From assembly GCA_021234155.1 (NCBI GenBank), contig JAJEKV010000024.1:15290913-15354912 (forward strand): a stretch of 64,000 bases of DNA, read 5' to 3'. Under the pieces are notes generated by a model. The model worked only from the letters and a program-made list of their open reading frames with translations. It was not told the DNA's origin and made no database searches. Made by a program: the position numbers and the translations under genes. Below, piece after piece: positions 21,696-34,191 of the stretch. The stretch is from Isoetes taiwanensis (taxonomy: Eukaryota > Streptophyta > Lycopodiopsida > Isoetales > Isoetaceae). The stretch's first letter is position 1. Every line of letters starts with the position of its first letter.

Positions 21696-24600
21696 CATTA
21701 GGGCGGATTCGGGATCTCAAAATGGCCTCGTAAGAGCCATTCCACGTCAGATTTCTTATTCTTCTCCCCAATGCCATGTAGATTACCTACCCTTCATAAT
21801 TATAGATTCTCACGGATTTCGAGAGATTGCGCATTTACTGTCCCATTTTCACATATTAGAAACAAATAAAAAATATTTATGGCATTAAACCATCACGACT
21901 ACGACTAATAACAATGGCTTATTGACATTCATGAGACAAAGGAATTTGAATATAAAAAAGTGATGGTTGATGTTGAAAGGAGGGCGCTGATGATATCCAC
22001 TCCTCATTGAGAATGAAACAAGCTTGAGATGCTCTATCGGACTTGTTCCCATATATATAGTGAATACATCTCAAAGAACAAGATGCAAAGAGGTTTGTGG
22101 AAGCCCCTAACAAAATCATTTAAGCTCATATGGATGCACTCAGTACATGCATATACTATGGGTGCATGCACCTCCTAGTGCATGCACCTCCTAGGACTTG
22201 GTTTTGTTAGAAATGGGACAATTATGAAGTGGACAAGGCATGGAGAAATCCCTTAAGCATCCAAGGTAGCTTTTTTCATAAAAGCACTGAAAGGGGTGGA
22301 GGAAAAATAGTCACCATCCCTCTTAGATATATGACAGAATGGAGATATGATTAATAGCTATGCCAAAATAACTTATTGTGTTGAAGAGAAGGAGATCACT
22401 GGAATAGCATCGATCAAAGAAGTACCCCTTTAAGGAATGGGAAATGTCCGTGAAGGTGCTAATAAATGACATTATACTTTGCAATGCGAAGGGTTTATAC
22501 ATTCTTGAAGTACAAAGGTTATGGTGTTTGTGTTTAGATACCTCTAATACAAGAAGTCTTTGACTACTTTTCACAATAGTTTCCTCTAAAAATCTATTGC
22601 TATTTAAATTATAGCAAAAATGAGTCTTGAAACTCTTTGAGTAGTATTTTGACTAGTTATCCATTTGATGACCATTTTTTATTAAGAAAATATGATATGT
22701 GACATTCTTATATGCAAACATTCATAAAATTTATGAACATTGAAGGTCAAAGCCATTATGATGCGAAATCTTCATGCGTAGAAGTAATTGCATATAAGAA
22801 ATTCGCCTGGTGTGATCCTTGCGTAAAAAAGTAAATAGAAACACAAATATTGAACTTACAACTTAGCGTAAACAAATAGTATTTTAATAAACCAACACTT
22901 TACATACTAAACAAATAGTATTTTAATAAACCAACACTTTACATACTAACACTTTACACTTTAAATAAGATATTTCTTTCTTTCCTTTTACTTGAAAGCT
23001 ATTTTTTTTTCAAGATGGATCACACCAAGCGAATAATACATATGCAAAAAAAAAAGGGACACACTAAATTCGCATGGTGTGATCCACTTTCTTATTTGTT
23101 GCCAAATTAAAATTAAACACAAGTACTCATTCCTATTTGTATCTAAAATGCTTTACCACTCTTAAGTACATAAGTCATTATCCCTTTTCAAAGAGCATAT
23201 CCTTTTTCAAAAAGGATCACATCAAGCGAGTAGTACATATGCAACAAAAATGGAACACACTAAATTCGCATCGTATGATCCACTTTCTTATTTGTTGTCA
23301 AATTAAAATTAAACACAAGTACCCCTTCTCATTTAATGCTTTACCACCCCAAGTGCATAAAGTTATTAGTCCTTTTCAAAGAGCATATCTTTTTTTAAGA
23401 AGGATCACATCAAGCGAATAATACAATGCAAAAAAAATAGAACACAATCATTTCGCATGGTGTGATACGCTTTCTTACTTGTTGTCAAATTAAACTTAAA
23501 CACAAGTACCCCTTCCTATTTGCATCTAAAATACTTTACCAACTCTAGTAGTACATAAAGTTATTAGCCCTTTTCAAAAAGCAAACACTTTATCAATAAA
23601 TGAGCACGTCACATATCCACACTTAACTTCAAACAAGACACATATATATTTCTTTTATTAAAAGATAATCAAAGTAATTTTACTATAGGAAGTCATCTTT
23701 TTCCAAAAAGATCACACCAAGCGAATTTTGTATAAGCTAAAAAGTTGGAATATACTAAATTCGCATGGTGTGATCTACTTTCTTGTTTGTTGTCAATAGA
23801 TAATAACACCAAGTCCCTCATCAATAGTCTCCCATTTGCATATAAAATATGTATCATTCCAAGTTATATTATGTTTTATGAACTAAACTTTTTCAAAGAG
23901 GGTCCCAAAGCAAAATACAAACACTTAATCAATAAGCCAACACTTTACCAACAACCAAAGCTTTATTAAATAAGATTTTTATGTTATTTTATCAAACCTA
24001 ACAATGTTTCTATATGTGACACTTTGTGTTAAGTGATCCAAAGGCTCACGAAAGCGACATTTTATACAATATGTCTTTGGAGCTTTTGTGTCGTGGCATT
24101 AGTAAACACCTCTAATGGAGCAAATATTTTGTAACTCATTTTTTCAACAACCCTGGATGCACGTCTTATCAAACATTTATTCATTGCAAGGACACCATTC
24201 TCATAACTTTGAGGCTTGCACAATTCGCTTAAAAGAGGTCATGGGACGACTTTCAAGCTCGGCTCCCACAACTTTACAACGTTGCCCTGAATGTATATCT
24301 TGGAAAAGCATGTCTCTTATGTCCATATGTTAGACAACAACGATGCTAGTAATGCTTTTCCCTAGTCTCAAATCCCCGACATCTAATAAATATAGCCCAA
24401 AGAAAAATATTTGATTCAGTGGGTGAATATAAATCAAGAAGAGGGAAGAAAAAAGAAGCAAGGATCACATGACGCGAAATCTCACTACACATTTACAAAG
24501 TGCATATGCATTTTCGCATGGTGTGATCCATGTATTATTGAGGGTGCAAATTTGCAAATATCCTCGTCTTCAAATCCCTTCCCCCCCTCCCTTCCTTTTT

Positions 24601-25504
24601 TTTTTGCAATATACTATCCATACCATTTTTTTTGAACCAGTTCTACCTATTCATTGCGTATGAATGTCGCTCCGGCGATGTAACTCCATAGTCACCCTTC
24701 GTTAAGGATAGCATTCTCACCCACGAGCCTATGGATAGATATCCTTCCACCGTCATGCCTTTATTGTTTTGTAAGTGATGAACTGCAGAAGCAATGTAGG
24801 AGTACTAGGAGCAATGATGGATGCAATTAGAGATACAGATCGGTCGTTGAATTGTAAGAATGAATGGCAGGGAGCAATACGATGAATGGGAAGAGCTGAA
24901 ATGTAGGAAAACTTCACAATGAAAATTTGGGTAGTAAAAACATGGCATGTAACGTACGTTTGCTTGTCCGCACATCGCCTCGCCGTTGTCGCTTAACTCT
25001 ATGCTCGCCCCTCATTGATGCTATAACATACTCACCCATATGAACCTTTGGAGACATAACCTCCTACTTCTTGACCTTGAGTGTTCTGTAAATGGGGCAA
25101 AAACACAGACACTATTGGAGACTTGGATTCCAAATGAAGAGTGAAGGCGGAGAGGATGCACGTAGCGGCGCTAATGTGAACAATGGAAATCTTGGTGCCA
25201 AAATTTGATAAGGTGGTTGGTTTATGTGGGCATGTGCACAGTAGGTGGAAAAAGTAGCCATTATGTTGGTCCTCGATACGATTTTCGAAAAATGCGGGCC
25301 ATTAATGTGGTTGCAATGAATGCACAAACATGTCCTATGAAATTTTGCCATGTGGATGCCAAGTAAGCCTGCTCCTCTTTCTACTTGCCAACTAATACTG
25401 ACTTTGGAAAACAATGCGCAAACATCATTGGTCGCGAGAAACATGACGTGGAATTCTGGCATCCAAGTTATGGGCCATCTTGAGACCCCAAATCCGCCCT
25501 AATG
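21696..25504. mobile_element. 3.8-kb non-autonomous DNA element with long terminal inverted repeats
   Basis: The ends are CATTAGGGCGGATT at 21696 and its inverted partner AATCCGCCCTAATG at 25504. Inverted similarity continues inward in patches (TCTCAAAATGGCC, CCATTCCACGTCA). The left end is also similar, over roughly 170 bases, to the inverted right end of the block ending at 4154. The element splits the gag frame, which resumes two bases after it. It carries no recognisable protein. Inside is an array of GGATCACACC/GGTGTGATCC words (22790-23800). No clear target-site duplication is visible. Long inverted repeats suggest a Mutator-like or fold-back element, but the superfamily is not proven. 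Confidence 0.8.
22790..23800 (+). repeat. Array of inverted 18-base words in about 190-base units
   Basis: The word GGATCACACCAAGCGAAT (variants CATCAAGCGA) is followed after 25 to 40 bases by ATTCGCATGGTGTGATCC (variants), and such pairs recur at about 22990-23090, 23210-23285, 23402-23470 and 23707-23776, with single words near 22803 and, further right, a pair at 24471-24532. Flanks such as TTGTCAAATTAAAATTAAAC and TACTTAAG/TTTCAAAGAGCATAT repeat too. The pattern resembles subterminal transposase-binding repeats. Confidence 0.85.
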
Positions 25505-25505
25505 A

Positions 25506-26120
25506 ATGGTTCGAGCAATAGACCCTAAGATCGTTGCAGAAGCAGAGGCTAAAGCACTCAGTCTAGAAGAAGATACTCCCAAATATCAGCCACCACGACC
25601 CTCTTCGTTCACTCAGAACAAGGGGTGTACACCTTACAGGGGGCGCTCACCTAGTCCAGGGCCTCCCGCCTCTACTGGATATCCGAAAACTGAGAAGAAA
25701 GTTTCCTTTACGGTACCAAAGAAGTCTACCAATACTGCGGGAGCTTTCAGAGATATCCTCCAAGCTATCCCTAAGGAGGCCCGTGAACAGCTACGTAAGG
25801 ATAGGGCTTGCTATCGATGTTTCCGCCCTGGGCACCGTATGCAAGAATGCCCTTACATTACACAGACAGTGCAGGCTGCCCTGGCGGATATGGATTGGGA
25901 AGACGCAGGGGACCCAAACTATCCGGACAATGCTGCTGAGGATGACGCGCCGGACTATATAATAGGTGAGTCTCATATTTATGTTGCCATTGAAACAGGT
26001 CAAGCCAACCACCAGCCATCTGTTATCTCTACGGTTGGTCAAGTAGGTTGTAAACCCTTCGTCATTCTTATGGGCACTAGTAATGGCAGAAGCCTTATAA
26101 ATCACCCCTTTGAAGTCTAG
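25506..26120 (+). pseudogene. gag: gag C-terminal part, zinc knuckle, start of protease
   Basis: The frame resumes with ARAIDPKIV-like gag sequence and reaches a CCHC zinc knuckle, CYRCFRPGHRMQEC (C-x2-C-x4-H-x4-C), that binds RNA. After an acidic linker the protease region begins (TVGQVGCKPFVILMG), but the DTG-like active-site triad is not preserved: GTSNG stands where it is expected. The frame ends in TAG, and the protease continues in another frame. Confidence 0.8.
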
Positions 26121-26400
26121 GCCACGTCCAGTTACGTTGGCAAGTGGCGCTATACGCCACACCCGTGGTCGCCGTATCAATTTAAATATTCAGCTGCCAG
26201 GAGCACCTGTTGCTCTAGAAGCGGAGATAATAGATATTGGCCGTTATGATCTCATTGTGGGAATGGAATTTCTGGCTACTGCCAAGGCCAACATTGACTG
26301 TGAGAAATAGGAGGTTACCTTCAATGCAGCCAATGGAGCCCGAGTCACTATAGCAGGTAAGCTGGTTATTCCTATTATGTAATGTATTTCGTTATGCCAG
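26110..26400 (+). pseudogene. Aspartic protease, C-terminal half
   Basis: The segment reads LPGAPVALEAEIIDIGRYD followed by LIVGMEFLATAKANIDCEK, the usual flap and the I-x-G-M-x-F/W-L strand of gypsy proteases, then a TAG and EVTFNAANG. It processes the polyprotein in a live element. Frame breaks separate it from gag and from the reverse transcriptase. Confidence 0.7.
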
Positions 26401-27647
26401 TTGCATAGGGCTCTCAGGAAATCGCAGATCACGGGCATGATTCGACTTGCTTCGGTGGAAGCTAAGTCCAAACATGATGAAGTCCTTGATGCCTTGCCTC
26501 CGGCAATAGCCATAGTTCTTCGGGAAAACCATGATCTTTTCCCGATGAAATCCATCGGTTGCCACCTTTTAGAGGGGTGGAATGTAAAATCACCTTGGAA
26601 CCAGGCACTAAGCCTACCAGTAAGGCCCCATATCGGATGAATATTCCTGAATTGACCGAGCTTAAGAAGCAGTTGCAGGAACTCCTCAAACTAGGCTTCA
26701 TTAGGCCTAGTGTTTCACCTTTTGGAGCCCCGATACTCTTTGTTAAGAAAAAGGATGGCACCCTGAGAATGTGCATCGATTACCGCTAGCTAAACAAGCA
26801 TACCATTAAGAATCGCTATGCTTTGCCGAGAGCGGACGATCTCATGGATCAGTTGCAAAGGGCTAAGTACTTTACAAAGATTGATCTTAGGTCAGGATAT
26901 CACCAGATCAGGATCAAGGAGGATGACATCCATAAGTCCGCTTTCCAGACGCGCTATGGACACTATGAGTTCATAGTAATGCCATTTGGCCTGACCAATG
27001 CTCCGGCCACTTTTATGAGGCTAATGAACGATGTCTTCCGCGAGTACCTTGACGAATTTGTCATCATATTTTTCGACGATATCCTTATCTACAGTAAGAC
27101 CTTAGCGGATCATAAACGACATCTTCGGTTGGCCCTACAGAAATTGAGGTGCCACCAACTATATGCCAAGTTCTCCAAGTGTCGCTTTGCCACCACCAAG
27201 GTTGATTACCTGGGACATATTGTGTCTGCAGATGGAATAGCCACCGACCCAGCTAAAATTGAAGCAGTCAAAGAATGGCCAATTCCAACCAATGTGTCTG
27301 AGGTTCGCAGCTTTCTGGGCTTGGCCGGTTATTACCGTAAATTTGTCAAGGACTTTGCCAAGCTCGCCGCACCTTTAACCGACCTGACCAAGCATGATAA
27401 GGTTAGAGATTGGATGGCACATTGGAAAGACAAGGTACAGACCGGATTTCAAGCATTAAAGGATGCTTTGACAATAGCTCATGTTCTTACAATGCCAGAT
27501 CCTCAAAAGGATAAGTGGATTGCCACAGATGCTAGTAAAATCGCCACCAGTGGAGTCTTAATGCAAGAAGGTCGGGTTATCACTTATGACTCTCGAAAGA
27601 TGAACGATGCAGAACAACGATACTCCACTCATGATCAAGATGTATAA
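26401..27647 (+). pseudogene. pol: Reverse transcriptase and start of RNase H
   Basis: The fingers begin with [16 protein letters not shown] and [20 protein letters not shown] in a frame that reaches YR, then TAG (26787-26789) in place of the usual Q/A before [13 protein letters not shown]. The palm has [24 protein letters not shown] and the catalytic FFDDILIYS. The connection is [16 protein letters not shown], and RNase H starts with WIATDAS and ends at YSTHDQD. There the sequence breaks off, because an element of about 7.6 kb is inserted. Motifs are those of plant chromoviruses. The TAG fits a CAG-to-TAG transition. Confidence 0.92.
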
Positions 27648-28166
27648 CGGTACTCTCCTTTGATGTATTTCCGGTCTTAGGCATCCATCTTCCAGACAAA
27701 AAAAGGTTCTCATAGCAATGCATTTTTGCTGAGATTTTGTTGTCTGGCAGGGACCTTTCATTGCTCCAAAATCACTATCTATTTATCCTTGAAGGTTCTT
27801 TAATCTTATGACAACAATTAGAAGGTAATAACTGCTAGAAATTTGCTGTCTAACAGGGGCTTTTGAACCTCCAAAGTTTCTATATTGTATTCTTGAAGCT
27901 TCTTTTCTTGTATGACAATTGGCTACAACAACTAGAAGGTACTAATTTCTGAAATAATTCGAGTTTTAGGCATATGATAATAAGATTTAGGCATAGATAT
28001 CTCCTCTTGCATGCGGGCTTGTATGTGAAGGTGCTTAAGATGCTCAAGGATTTTTCTTAATGTATTTCTATTTGAGATTATGTAAAAAATGCATTGATAC
28101 TACTGTTTTAAGGTCTTTCAAGTAAGGTAATACTTCATAACTCTCTCTTTCCATGATTTGTAGGAA

Positions 28167-31100
28167 ATGGCATTCGAAATAAATATCGTTATATGCACAA
28201 TTGATGGGAATGAGAAGTGCTCCGAGGTTGGCTTTGTGAAAGTGAGGCAAAATGCAAATTATGCCGATGTACGAAAAGCCATAGAATTGGATGAGCTAGA
28301 AGGCTTGGAGGGTCATGAGTTTGTATTCTTGGGAGAAAGGAAGCTTCCTTTGTCAAAATGATAAGAGGAAAGGTACAAAGTTACGGAAGAGGAAGTGTTT
28401 GTTCGAGTCACTGAATGTCAAGAAGATTTTCAGCCCTTGAAGAGGAGACGCCTCGTGATTAATGAGCTGCAAGAAGAGGAGGATGTGGCTGCCACTGAGG
28501 TTGTAGATCAGACCCGAGCCAATGAGGAAAAGGCAAGTTTGAGTCTCGAGTGTGAAGGTAGGCTGCACTCCAAGTTTGCATCAAGGGCTCTTACATGTAG
28601 GTGGATTCACACTTATAGAAAATACAAGACTAAGATGAAAAGTCAAGGTAAGAAAGACAGGTTTGAGCTCATGTCTTCGGATGTCAATGGAGTTGGAGTG
28701 TTTAGCATTTGGTGCGTAGAATGCCAACTGAAATATGGAAGAGGAGGAGATGACATGTTGTACAACTTCATCGCATGCCACATGGAATCAAAGGAGCACA
28801 AGCTGAATTTGCACCGAAATTTGCAAAGTAACTCATAAAGTGTTGTTATAAGCGAGGAAAGTGCCTCGAAAGATAAATTGGAAAGTGAGATTATGGCTGA
28901 AAACAGGGCAGCAGTTGAAGAGTGCATGGCCTCGAAAGTTGCTCCTTTTGTGGAGCAAAGTGGTGTCATGTCTGAGTTGTATAGGGACACCCTTAGAAGC
29001 TATGCAAACAAGGAGGAAATTTGCATTTTATGTGTCGTTTGTTAGAGGTCTTTACTCCTCTTTCCGTCCAGAGGAGATGTGGTTGATAATATGAAGGAGC
29101 ATGTAAAGAGTAGTAGACATGCTCAAAAATCCATTGCCAAAGAAAGGAAAGAGGAGGACAAGATGCATGAACAAAAGAAGCATGGAAGGCCTCGAAAGGA
29201 GAATGTGGATTCTTCTCAAAAGAGCATGCTGTCATTTTTCACGCGAGATATCACTCAATTTTACATTTGCTGAAATCTTTTTTCGTACATTCTAGAATCC
29301 TTTTCTTACATTCAATTCACTATGTCATGCCGTTATAATCTGATTTTCAGCGCATTACTTCATGGCATCTTTTGTATAGTGTTGAACTTTCATTTTTAAA
29401 GAGAGAGACTTATGGCCTGTTTGCTATGCCGCAGACCAATGTAATGAAGCTGGATCAAGCCATCCAAATGAGACTTCAAGTAAGTAAAGGTCACATGTAC
29501 CATTAGTTCTATTAGTTCTTTGCCTGGTTCTTTGCTTGTTGTTAGGCTGTTAGTTTGGATTGTAGTAGTTCATTGTATTTCGCTCTCTTTCTCATTGAAA
29601 TTTAAATAAAAAAACAATACACAGGGACTATGCATCTGGGATATCTATGCTGGGGTTATTGGCAACTAACATATAGATATGCATCCAAGACAAGAGATTT
29701 GAGACCATTCTTAGATGAGTCTAGACCATGCCTAAATTGGTATTGTGAGCCAGATTTGCGTCAAGAGTTCACGGTAGATGGCGAGATACTTAAGATCCAA
29801 GGAACAATTAGGCACGTCAAATGTGCTAGAGTGAGTGCAGGAGCAATGTTTCCAAACTTCCAATGTTCTTTCTGCACTGCCATACCAAAGGAAAGAGACT
29901 TCCGTATGAGAGTTTGTAGATAAAGTAGAGCAAGGCTTGAGGAACACAAAATCCAATTTGAGAGTTGATTACTTGACTAGGTTCGAGCTACGCAACCTTG
30001 CCAAGGAAACATGCCATGAGAATAGAAACTTGAGAATGGAATTGAGATTGAGCAAAGTAAGGGCGCTTGCATTGTCAGTAAAGGTAAGATCTCTTCGAGA
30101 AGCATTGTTTGAATCTATGAAACGTGGTGATGTGCAGAAGTTTTGCATGGATATTAAAGAGGCATATTCTCGTGGTAAATTTGAAGGCAAGCCTGCATTG
30201 TGGAATTTTCTAACTGACCTTGCGCAGAACATATTAAGGCTTGGCTATAAGAAGCGGTACAAGCAAACAACAAAATAGTTGTTTGAAACAATCAAACTTT
30301 GGGGAGGGAGAAAGATGCACGACTTCTTGTCTATGAACTTTGGAGGTCCAAGTGTGGCAACAACAAGGCGGTCTACTGGCAAGACACTTAGCTACAAGGC
30401 TAGAATAAATGAGGAGACATTTGTATACTTGGCAAAGATTTATTCCAATCATGTCTTGAAATATGGGTTGATTCATGGAAGTGTACCAACTATCGTGGCC
30501 GAAGATGAGACCGTAATCAAGAGGGCAGTCCAATGGTGTGCTAGAGATGATAGCTTGGTAGGTTTTTGTGGTAGAAAAGAAGATCATTCTTGTATCACTG
30601 ATTTTGTAGTTCATGTTGGAAATGGGGAGGAGGGCTACAAAACTGTTGTTGATGTGAAATGAATGTGGTTGCACATTATGCCCGTGTGCTTATCGTGAAC
30701 CCATTACATTCACGCCTGCCCAAGCTCGTGTTATCCATACAATTGACATGTAATAGGTTTGACCATAAGGCTGTGAGATGTCAATGGGATGAAATAGCTT
30801 ATTTCTGGAATTTGCATTTTAGAAGTGTTTTAGGTCCCCTAATTGGACACTCTTCTGATGGAGATGCACGTCGGAGGGCTTGTATGTTAGAAGACTGCAC
30901 TACCTTGAAAGAAACAGGAATAGGAAAAAAGTTTGCCATTCCATGGGAAGGATGGGTGTTTACTGCTGCCATGAACAAAGACAGCAGCATACATGGACTC
31001 CATGATCAAGATTTCATCCATAATGGGAAGAAGCTGATCAATCCTCTTGACAATGCATCTCGGAGGCTTTACTTGGGTAAAGAACTCGTCACACTTAATG

Positions 31101-32613
31101 ACGTGTGGCACATTTTCCACACTTTTCAAGTTGAGCATGGTCTTCAAATCGGTGACGTGCAAAGAAAAGACAGGCAAAATTGGTGGGCTGCCCAGAGTTG
31201 CCTCTCGAAGAGTTCAAGTGTGCTTGAAGAGGCTACGTGATCCAAAACATAGTACTCCAATGCGTACATTAGGGACTGAGACTTATCTCTACGTGGTTTC
31301 CCTCTATATTGATATATTCCTCTCTCCTCACATGGATCTATGGAACCGGATAAGAGTAGCCAGCACCGTGTCTTTCTTCTTGAGGTAGGCGTGTTGCTAT
31401 CTATTTAGCTTTATAATTATAGTACCAAATTCTTACTATCTTGTTGCTCTTGTCATATTGCAGGTTACGGAGACTTTGGATATCAAAACACGAGACGCAT
31501 TGTTTGAAGACAAACTTCATTAGTCGTGAGACGTTTCTGGACATTCAGCTTTCTTGCCACTTTGTCGTCTTACTCATAAAGTTTTTTAGAGATTACTGTA
31601 GGGAGCTTGTTGTCCCATTGGATGCCACAGGGTCAGATGCATGCGAGAATTTCTTCTCAAAGATAGGTGGAATGGTAAGGAACGAGAGATCCTACACTGG
31701 GGCTGATGTACTTGAAAGTGCAAGTGCTCTTAACCGAGTGGCTGAATTTAAGTCACTTGAAAGCTTGCTATTCCCTGTAGCCCATGTCAAGCAGGAAAAC
31801 ATTTGGCAAGTACTCGAGAGGAAAGTGGATGGTGAAGACAATGAGTTAAAGTGTGATCTGGCAGATTACACACTTATAGGGACGGATGACATGATAGTGG
31901 ATGCACTAGAGGCAGGACTTAGACATGCAAAAGAATTATGTGCACAAGTAGGCATCACTTGTGAGGAAGGTGGAGAGGAAACTTGGTGGAGCAAACCTTG
32001 GAAGCATGAAGATTTTTTCAACAAAGATTACTTCATGGAATTAGACACAACCGTGGTCGGAGATGAGTCAGATGATGTGAATTTAGAACAAAAGAATGCT
32101 GATGTTATGGCTATCAATACTGATCTGCCCAATGATGTTACATCACAACTAGAGCTAAGGCATACCTTAGACTCCATGGTGGACGAGGTAGAAGCACCAT
32201 CTCTCAGATTGATTGAAAGAAATGTCACGATTGACAATAAACCTGTTTGCAAAGGCACTTTGGTCAGCCAACTAAATGGTAATCCATGGCTGTCCAAAGA
32301 TAGATTGACAAAGGTCAAGCTGCAGTCTATTATAAGCGTGGAAAACAAGTTAATAAATGCAGCCACCTCTCTTGGAATTGGATCAGACTGTGCCATCTAC
32401 TTTGAGATGGATTCCAGAAGCAAGAAAGGGCAAACCCGTGACAGAAATAAGGACAAAAATAAGGAGGACGTGATGCAAGTGTGGTATTTGGGAAGGGTAC
32501 TTAGTATGCACAGGAAACATGGGAGAGCATGGAAAGGAACTAGAGAGCCGGTAGACCTGGTTAACAGACCTCCATGCTCCATAGAGCTTAATTTGGCCTG
32601 GTATAGCAGGTAG
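28167..32613 (+). pseudogene. Multi-zinc-finger transposase-like gene of unknown family
   Basis: Coding pieces in order: 28167-28838 (one frame with TGA-TAA at 28359; ends in a BED-like finger, WCVECQLKYG...HMESKEH); 28861-29273 (EICILC...MKEHVKSSRH, then an AT-hook-like HGRPRKE); 29630-29923 (QCSFCTAIPKERDFRMR); 29937-30278; 30279-30660 (RKMHDFLSMNFGGP, TIVAEDETVIKR); 30659-31240 (GPLIGHSSDGDARRR, HDQDFIHNGKKLINPLD, DRQNWWAAQ); and 31441-32613 (PLDATGSDACENFFSKIGG). At least one intron is plausible (31386-31462). The spacing of acidic residues (AEDE, SSDGD, ACENFFS) recalls a DDE/RNase H-fold transposase whose last acid lies in an ENFFS-type helix, as in P and hAT elements. Similar uncharacterised proteins occur in other eukaryotes, but I cannot name a superfamily. 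Internal stops show decay. Confidence 0.6.
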
Positions 32614-32629
32614 GAGGACGTGGTACACT

Positions 32630-33224
32630 TTTGACCTATCAGATAGTCAGTCAATCTCACTAGACTCTGTAATAGCACTAGCATGTTTAACGTACAACCC
32701 AGACAATGGTAGATACCAGCTTGATGAGCATGATATGATGCAATTTCATAACTTTTTGGCTGATCAGAAAAAAGGTCTCTATTATGTTGTTTTTGGCTTC
32801 GTTGCATTGCTGAAATTTCTGCTCACAAATCATGTTTTTCATTGACAGAAAATAAAGGCAAGGCAAAGATTGTTTGAAGATCATTAGTCGTGAGATGTTA
32901 GTCTGAAACATGGGATGGAAAACAGATTGCATTTGAGATACATAATCATAGATATTTCTAGTTTCATATTATGGAGGTTCATATTTCTAGTTTCATATTA
33001 TGCATGTGTCTACTGTCATATAAAAGAGAGCTGGTAGGAATAAATTATGTATCTGAACAAATGAGCACACAAGTAAACCATTTTGCCCATTTTGACATCT
33101 CGAATATGTAAACCATTTTGACATCTCGAATATAGAAGGATGTGATGTTTTAGAGCAAATTCAGTTCAATTCAATTTGCAACAGTTCAGTTCAGTTTGTT
33201 TTATTCAGGTTTATTTTATTCAAT
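32630..33224. other. Non-coding 3' region of the nested gene
   Basis: AT-rich sequence after the transposase-like frame. It includes a short tandem duplication with TTTCTAGTTTCATATTATG (about 32951-33003). No gene seen. Confidence 0.5.
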
Positions 33225-33480
33225 AGTTTATTCAATGGTTTAGTTTGCAATGATTTTGTTTGCAAAGGTTTAGTTTGCAATGGTTTTGTTTGCAAAGGTT
33301 TAGTTTGCAATGGTTTGCAATGATTTGTTTGAAATGGTTTCTGAAATGGTTTCTGAAATTTATTCAATAAATTATTCAATGGTTTAGTTTGCAATGGTTT
33401 TGTTTGCAATGGTTTAGTTTGCAGATAGTTTAGTTTGCAATGATTTGTTTGAAATGCATTCTGAATTGGTTTGTGAATGG
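33225..33480 (+). repeat. Minisatellite, GTTTGCAATGGTTTA-type unit
   Basis: About 15 imperfect copies of a 14-16-base unit such as TTTGCAATGGTTTAG, with variants TTTGCAAAGG and TTTGAAATGG. On the other strand it reads as repeated QTKPL peptides, which I treat as a by-product of the repeat. Confidence 0.85.
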
Positions 33481-33918
33481 TTCTTATCTTCCATCATTCT
33501 AAAATCTAGCTGACTGTATATCTGCTTGGGATTTGATTGTAGCAGATAAATAGGAAGTACACAAAAGAAATGACAAGACAAAACAATCTGATATAACAAA
33601 CCCAAAAGTCTGATACAATAAACTATCTGCTAACAACGAGTTTCAGTGATATATAAACCTTGCATTTCAGAAAATGATTGTATTAACAAAAAGCTTCAAA
33701 AAAAAACATGTAGATTAGGAGCTCGACTTCGGCCTTTTTACAAAAAAAACCTTGTACATTCTTTAGAAAGCCAGAAGAAGACCTAACTGACCAAATCTGA
33801 TTTCTGTGCATCCTTAATATCCGATCTAGTAACTGTAGTAACTACTTTGAACCAGGCTTTGAACTGTACATAATATAAAAAAACTTAGTATTCAGAGGAT
33901 TTCATAGGGTTTTCAGCG

Positions 33919-34191
33919 CTAAAAGTAATCTGGAGGAGGCATTTTCAGATCCACACGAAGGATAATCCCATCAGCTTCCATATTCATCTGCAAAAGACGC
34001 TCTTCTTCGGGACCAACACGATCAACCCACTGCTGCACTTTATCCGAAACTTTGGCTCCTTGTTGCTGCAATCGAACCATCTCCAAGGCAGAAAATTTTG
34101 CCTCAACGGTCATTTGCATGCTTGGATGGCTGGAAGAAGAGGACTCATCCTCTACTTTGGGCTTCCGGGCAGTATACTTCAGCCTGGCCAT
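33919..34191 (-). CDS. Small protein with histone-H3-tail-like N-terminus
   Basis: An uninterrupted 90-residue frame begins MARLKYTARKPKVEDESSSS. After the initiator Met, A1, R2, K4, T6, A7, R8 and K9 match the histone H3 tail (ARTKQTARK). An acidic/Ser linker follows, then a helical part (AKFSALEMVRLQQQGAKVSD) and a C-terminus ending KMPPPDYF. No domain is recognised. It lies on the opposite strand to the transposase-like gene in the same nested insertion, so it may be its second protein. Promoter and RNA evidence are absent. Confidence 0.45.
   Translation of the reverse strand: MARLKYTARKPKVEDESSSSSHPSMQMTVEAKFSALEMVRLQQQGAKVSDKVQQWVDRVGPEEERLLQMNMEADGIILRVDLKMPPPDYF

Noticed and set aside
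22790-23800. CRISPR-like array of spaced repeats
   Set aside because: The words face each other in pairs, spacing is irregular, flanks repeat as well, and the setting is a plant transposon.
33191-33409. QTKPL repeat protein
   Set aside because: By-product of a minisatellite with no start context or conserved flanks.
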